Positions 4,962 through 5,948 of a stretch of DNA of 5,948 nucleotides are shown in pieces (position 1 is the first letter of the stretch; every line of letters begins with the position of its first letter). The notes beneath the pieces were generated by a model, which did not search any database, was not told where the DNA came from, and saw only the letters and a list, made by a program, of their open reading frames with translations. Position numbers and translations under genes: made by a program. Source of the stretch: Dehalococcoidia bacterium (GTDB taxonomy: Bacteria > Chloroflexota > Dehalococcoidia > Dehalococcoidales > W498); contig JAUWEU010000049.1 in NCBI GenBank assembly GCA_030608125.1, positions 1 to 5,948 on the forward strand, written 5' to 3'.

Positions 4962-5948
4962 ATGAAATACAATAAAATCTTTCGCATTCTGGTTTTAGCC
5001 GTCATTCTTTCCCTACTGGTAATAGCCATACCAGCCACACCAGCCCTGGCGGCGGAGTCTCTTAGTGTCAGTCCCAGCAAAGGTGAAGTCGGCGATGAGA
5101 TTGATGTTTCGGGCTCTGGTTACGATGAGGGTGAGAGAGTCTATATCTACTTTTCCAGTGAGGACGCAGATGAGGGCGATGACATTGATGACCTTGATGT
5201 CTATGAGAAGGTGGCAACAACCTCCGCCGGTAGGGAGGATGCTCCGGACGAGGGGGACATTGATACCGATTTCGATGTGCCTGATGAGCTGACCGATGGC
5301 GATGTGGATGAAGATGTGACTGGTGGCGAATACTTTGTCTATGCTACTTATACCAGTGAGGGTGAGATAGTAGCCATTGACGAGTTTACCGTGAGAGCCA
5401 TTGAGCTAGACCCTGAACAGGGTAATGTTGGTGACGAGATAGAAATTAGTGGCGTCGGTTTCAGAGACGATAGAGGCATTAGCGTTGAATACGACGGTAA
5501 AGATATTGACATAGCCAGTGGCGATGAGGAAACCGATAATGATGGTGAATTTAGCTGCACTATTGAAATCCCTCCGAGCACTGCTGGTGACCACACCATA
5601 AGTGTTAAGGCTTATTATGAGGCTGAGGCTGAGTTTACCGTTGAGCCAGAAATAACCATAAGCCCAACATCAGGATCAATCAGTGATACGGTAACTGTTA
5701 ATGGCACCGGCTTTAGCAAGACGAAGGATGTTACCATCTACTTTAATAATGTTACTATGACCCTGACCAGCGGAACGGCTAGGACTGATAGAGATGGCAG
5801 TTTTGACAATCTTAAGTTTAATGTGCCAGAAATAGCCGCCGGTCGCTATGATGTAAAAGCAACGGATACGGCTAATAAGACAGACACAACAGTGTTCACC
5901 ATAATTCGCACTGCTACAATCAACCCCACCACTGGTCACGTTGGCACT
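4962..5948 (+). CDS. Exported surface protein with IPT/TIG-like repeats, partial (C-terminus off window)
   Basis: The frame has 329 codons and no stop before the window end. Residues 1-31 are a clear Sec signal peptide: MKYNK, a hydrophobic core (about 9-23) and a cleavage site after PALA (30) or AA (31). The mature part has immunoglobulin-like IPT/TIG-type repeats, each opening with a strand, a P-x-x-G and a V-G-D or similar turn: SVSPSKGEVGDEIDVSGSGY (35-54), ELDPEQGNVGDEIEISGVGF (148-167), TISPTSGSISDTVTVNGTGF (232-251), and a fourth starting at TINPTTGHVGT (319-329). Spacing is 113, about 85, then about 87 residues. Repeat 1 is longer owing to an Asp/Glu-rich insert (about 67-118) that could bind calcium. 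The product is probably a cell-surface or secreted adhesion or S-layer-type protein; whether it is anchored cannot be seen. It is divergently transcribed from the phage genes, so it may be a host flanking gene or a phage-carried cargo gene. Confidence 0.85.
   Translation, partial: MKYNKIFRILVLAVILSLLVIAIPATPALAAESLSVSPSKGEVGDEIDVSGSGYDEGERVYIYFSSEDADEGDDIDDLDVYEKVATTSAGREDAPDEGDIDTDFDVPDELTDGDVDEDVTGGEYFVYATYTSEGEIVAIDEFTVRAIELDPEQGNVGDEIEISGVGFRDDRGISVEYDGKDIDIASGDEETDNDGEFSCTIEIPPSTAGDHTISVKAYYEAEAEFTVEPEITISPTSGSISDTVTVNGTGFSKTKDVTIYFNNVTMTLTSGTARTDRDGSFDNLKFNVPEIAAGRYDVKATDTANKTDTTVFTIIRTATINPTTGHVGT

Noticed and set aside
5348..5939. Several minus-strand frames under the surface-protein gene
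   Set aside because: They are antisense to a frame with a signal peptide and repeated domains, and their sequences show only mirror-image composition.
1..5948. tRNA, CRISPR array, integrase, insertion sequence or attachment site
   Set aside because: No cloverleaf, regularly spaced repeats, recombinase motifs or flanking direct repeats were seen on either strand.

Overview
The window is a junction between a leftward-transcribed block of phage virion genes (bases 1 to 4745, minus strand) and a rightward gene for an exported surface protein (from base 4962, cut by the window end). Shine-Dalgarno sites are strong throughout, both promoters in the divergent spacer look sigma70-like, and the surface protein is an acidic, multi-repeat IPT/TIG-like protein. 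Together with the style of the small Cys-rich HTH protein and the short GC-rich dispersed repeats, this suggests an uncultured bacterium, possibly Chloroflexota (Dehalococcoidia-like), carrying a provirus or phage remnant. The taxonomic guess is inference from protein style only. A phage contig carrying its own surface-protein gene would fit the sequence equally well.

Minus strand, in order of transcription: a 106-residue Cys-rich helix-turn-helix protein (4425-4745) with its own promoter; an SPP1 gp6-like portal protein (2917-4368); a coiled-coil scaffold protein starting at TTG (2396-2872); an HK97-fold major capsid protein coupled to the scaffold by a TAATG overlap (1476-2396); a 135-residue phage protein of unknown role (982-1389); a 29-residue Lys-rich small ORF (884-973); and the N-terminal 271 residues of a tail or appendage protein with a fibronectin-III-like domain (1-813, running off the window). 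This is a compact procapsid operon: portal, scaffold and shell are adjacent and in assembly order. No large terminase, maturation protease or head-tail connector gene is visible between or beside them.

The 216-base divergent spacer (4746-4961) holds two back-to-back promoters, each with a TTGACT -35 box. The rightward leader has two inverted repeats upstream of a strong Shine-Dalgarno. The 3' arm of the first could pair with that ribosome binding site.

Non-coding structure is concentrated between and at the ends of the head genes. Two GC-rich repeats of one apparent family lie just upstream of the ribosome binding sites of the scaffold and 135-residue genes. A 9-bp hairpin follows the capsid gene. 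Two AT-rich palindromes sit inside coding DNA at the end of the portal gene and the start of the scaffold gene, and both read through as the peptide FSGNP. No tRNA, rRNA, CRISPR array, integrase, insertion sequence or attachment site was found.
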